Below, in pieces: positions 5,661-6,706 of a stretch of DNA of 6,706 nt; within the stretch, counting starts at the first letter, position 1; every line of letters begins with the position of its first letter. Source of the DNA: Treponema sp. (GTDB taxonomy: Bacteria; Spirochaetota; Spirochaetia; Treponematales; Breznakiellaceae); contig JAIROH010000201.1 of assembly GCA_031257595.1 (NCBI GenBank), positions 1-6,706 of the forward strand, in the 5' to 3' direction. Both the position numbers and the translations under genes were made by a program. Under the pieces are notes generated by a model that did no database searches, was not told the origin of the DNA, and saw nothing but the letters and a program-made list of their open reading frames with translations.

Positions 5661-5689
5661 ATTATACTTCGTTTTTTTGCTATTGTATA
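5661..5689 (-). promoter_or_regulatory. Promoter of the envelope operon
   Basis: On the minus strand there is a perfect TATAAT -10 (5666-5661). A 17-bp A-rich spacer separates it from TATACA (5689-5684), a 4/6 match to the -35 consensus. The predicted start lies at about 5653-5655, essentially at the ATG of the small membrane protein gene. The promoter occupies the short gap shared with prfA. Confidence 0.6.
5663..5668 (+). promoter_or_regulatory. Possible prfA -10 box overlapping the divergent promoter
   Basis: TATACT on the plus strand matches 5 of 6 bases of the -10 consensus and would start transcription near 5675, about 28 bases before the prfA ATG. No convincing -35 is visible 16-18 bp upstream. 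It shares the TATA core with the opposite-strand TATAAT. An alternative -10 (TATTGT, 5681-5686) would place the start on top of the Shine-Dalgarno and is less likely. Confidence 0.35.
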
Positions 5690-5702
5690 TATTGGAGGAA
5701 CG

Positions 5703-6706
5703 ATGACAAACGAACGGCTTGATTCCATGCTCAGGCGCTATGACGAGTTGACCAGGCTTGTCGAAGATCCGGAACTGGTGCGGGATCAGCGTAAATACCG
5801 GAGTACGATGAAGGAATACGCCCAGGTTTCCGCGGTTGCCGGGGTGTCGAAGGAAATTGAGATTCTTGGGGAACAGCTTGAAGGGGCGCGGCTTATGGTT
5901 CAGAACGAAAAAGATCCGGACATGAAAGAGCTTGCCCGTGAAGAGCTTAAGGATCTGGAAATCCGGCTCAAGGACGCCGAAGACAGGCTTAAATTCCTCC
6001 TTGTGCCGAGGGATCCCCTGGACGAAAAGAACATCATTATGGAAATACGGGCCGGTACCGGCGGTGACGAAGCGGCCCTGTTTGCCGCCGACCTGTACCG
6101 CATGTACGCCCGCTTTGCCGAAACCAGGGGCTGGAAATTCGAAATAATGAATGCCAGCGAGACTGAGCTTGGGGGCTTTAAGGAGATTGTGTTTTCGATA
6201 AGCGGCAGCAATGTGTACGAGAACCTCCGCTATGAATCAGGGGTTCACCGGGTACAGCGGGTGCCTTCAACCGAAGCCTCGGGCCGGATCCATACGTCGG
6301 CGGTTACCGTGGCGGTGCTTCCCGAGGCGGACGAAACCGAAATCGACATTAAAAGCGACGACCTGCGCATCGACGTAATGCGGGCCGGCGGCCCCGGAGG
6401 CCAGTGCGTCAACACGACGGATTCGGCGGTGCGGATTACCCACATCCCGTCGGGGATTGTTGTCCACTGTCAGGACGAGAAAAGCCAAATCAAGAACAAG
6501 GCCAAGGCAATGCGGATACTCCGGGCGCGGGTCTACGAGATGGAAGAAGCCAAAGCCGCGGCGGAACGGGCCGAAGCCCGCAAAACCCAGGTTGGAACAG
6601 GGGACAGGAGCGAACGGATCCGTACCTATAACTTTCCCCAGAACCGCCTTACCGATCACCGGATTAACCTGACGCTGTACAAGCTCGACCTGATTATGCA
6701 GGGCGA
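5703..6706 (+). CDS. prfA: Peptide chain release factor 1, partial at the 3' end
   Basis: 334 codons are present and the gene runs off the right edge, lacking roughly the last 20-25 residues of a ~355-360 residue family. The ATG at 5703 follows GGAGG (5694-5698). RF1 recognises UAA and UAG in the ribosomal A site and triggers peptide release. Visible elements are a charged helical N-terminal domain (about 1-100), EIRAGTGGDEAALFA (domain 2 core), the codon-reading PxT motif as PST (188-190, in VQRVPSTEASGRIHTS) and the catalytic GGQ (232-234, in GGPGGQCVNTTDSAV). The C-terminal run TYNFPQNRLTDHRI is also family-typical. The PxT motif marks RF1 rather than RF2, which has SPF. GGQ is followed by Cys where His or Asn is more usual. 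A methyltransferase gene (prmC/hemK) often follows prfA, but that position is outside the window. Confidence 0.97.
   Translation, partial: MTNERLDSMLRRYDELTRLVEDPELVRDQRKYRSTMKEYAQVSAVAGVSKEIEILGEQLEGARLMVQNEKDPDMKELAREELKDLEIRLKDAEDRLKFLLVPRDPLDEKNIIMEIRAGTGGDEAALFAADLYRMYARFAETRGWKFEIMNASETELGGFKEIVFSISGSNVYENLRYESGVHRVQRVPSTEASGRIHTSAVTVAVLPEADETEIDIKSDDLRIDVMRAGGPGGQCVNTTDSAVRITHIPSGIVVHCQDEKSQIKNKAKAMRILRARVYEMEEAKAAAERAEARKTQVGTGDRSERIRTYNFPQNRLTDHRINLTLYKLDLIMQG

Overview
The window looks like an ordinary chromosomal segment of a GC-rich, diderm bacterium. A spirochaete of the Treponema group (for example a termite-gut treponeme) is my best guess. The guess rests on loose, spirochaete-like lipoprotein signals, a SucD/AdhE-type CoA-acylating aldehyde dehydrogenase, and general codon style. 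No rRNA or species-specific marker is present, so this is moderate-confidence inference. I see no tRNA, rRNA, CRISPR array, insertion sequence, integrase or phage gene.

Layout, left to right. (1) Positions 1-599, minus strand: the N-terminal part of a CoA-acylating aldehyde dehydrogenase that runs off the left edge. (2) 600-796: a divergent control region with a promoter and leader hairpin for the dehydrogenase, and a promoter plus Shine-Dalgarno for the plus-strand genes. (3) 797-3681, plus strand: a two-gene operon joined by an ATGA overlap. It encodes a YbiT-type ABC-F ATPase and an exported, probably lipid-anchored family 3 glycoside hydrolase of the NagZ type. (4) 3682-3718: a short convergent gap with no clear terminator. 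(5) 3719-5655, minus strand: a two-gene operon joined by a GTGA overlap. The first gene encodes a small single-pass membrane protein. The second encodes a long lipoprotein made of Pro-rich linkers, a beta-rich domain and a C-terminal TPR-like (BamD/YbgF-like) domain. (6) 5656-5702: a compact divergent promoter region. (7) 5703 to the right edge, plus strand: prfA (release factor 1), lacking about the last 20-25 codons.

Functionally the window mixes translation (RF1, ABC-F), cell envelope (NagZ-like hydrolase, lipoprotein plus membrane partner) and fermentation (aldehyde dehydrogenase). The most unusual points are these. The ABC-F protein has one canonical and one thoroughly degenerate composite ATP site. 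The junction of the two minus-strand envelope genes carries four 18-bp tandem repeats, each one hexapeptide long, followed by a perfect 13+13-bp dyad, all inside the coding frame ahead of a displaced lipoprotein signal. The prfA/envelope divergent promoter has overlapping -10 boxes. I do not see convincing evidence for a wholly new system. The envelope gene pair is the best candidate for an undescribed one.
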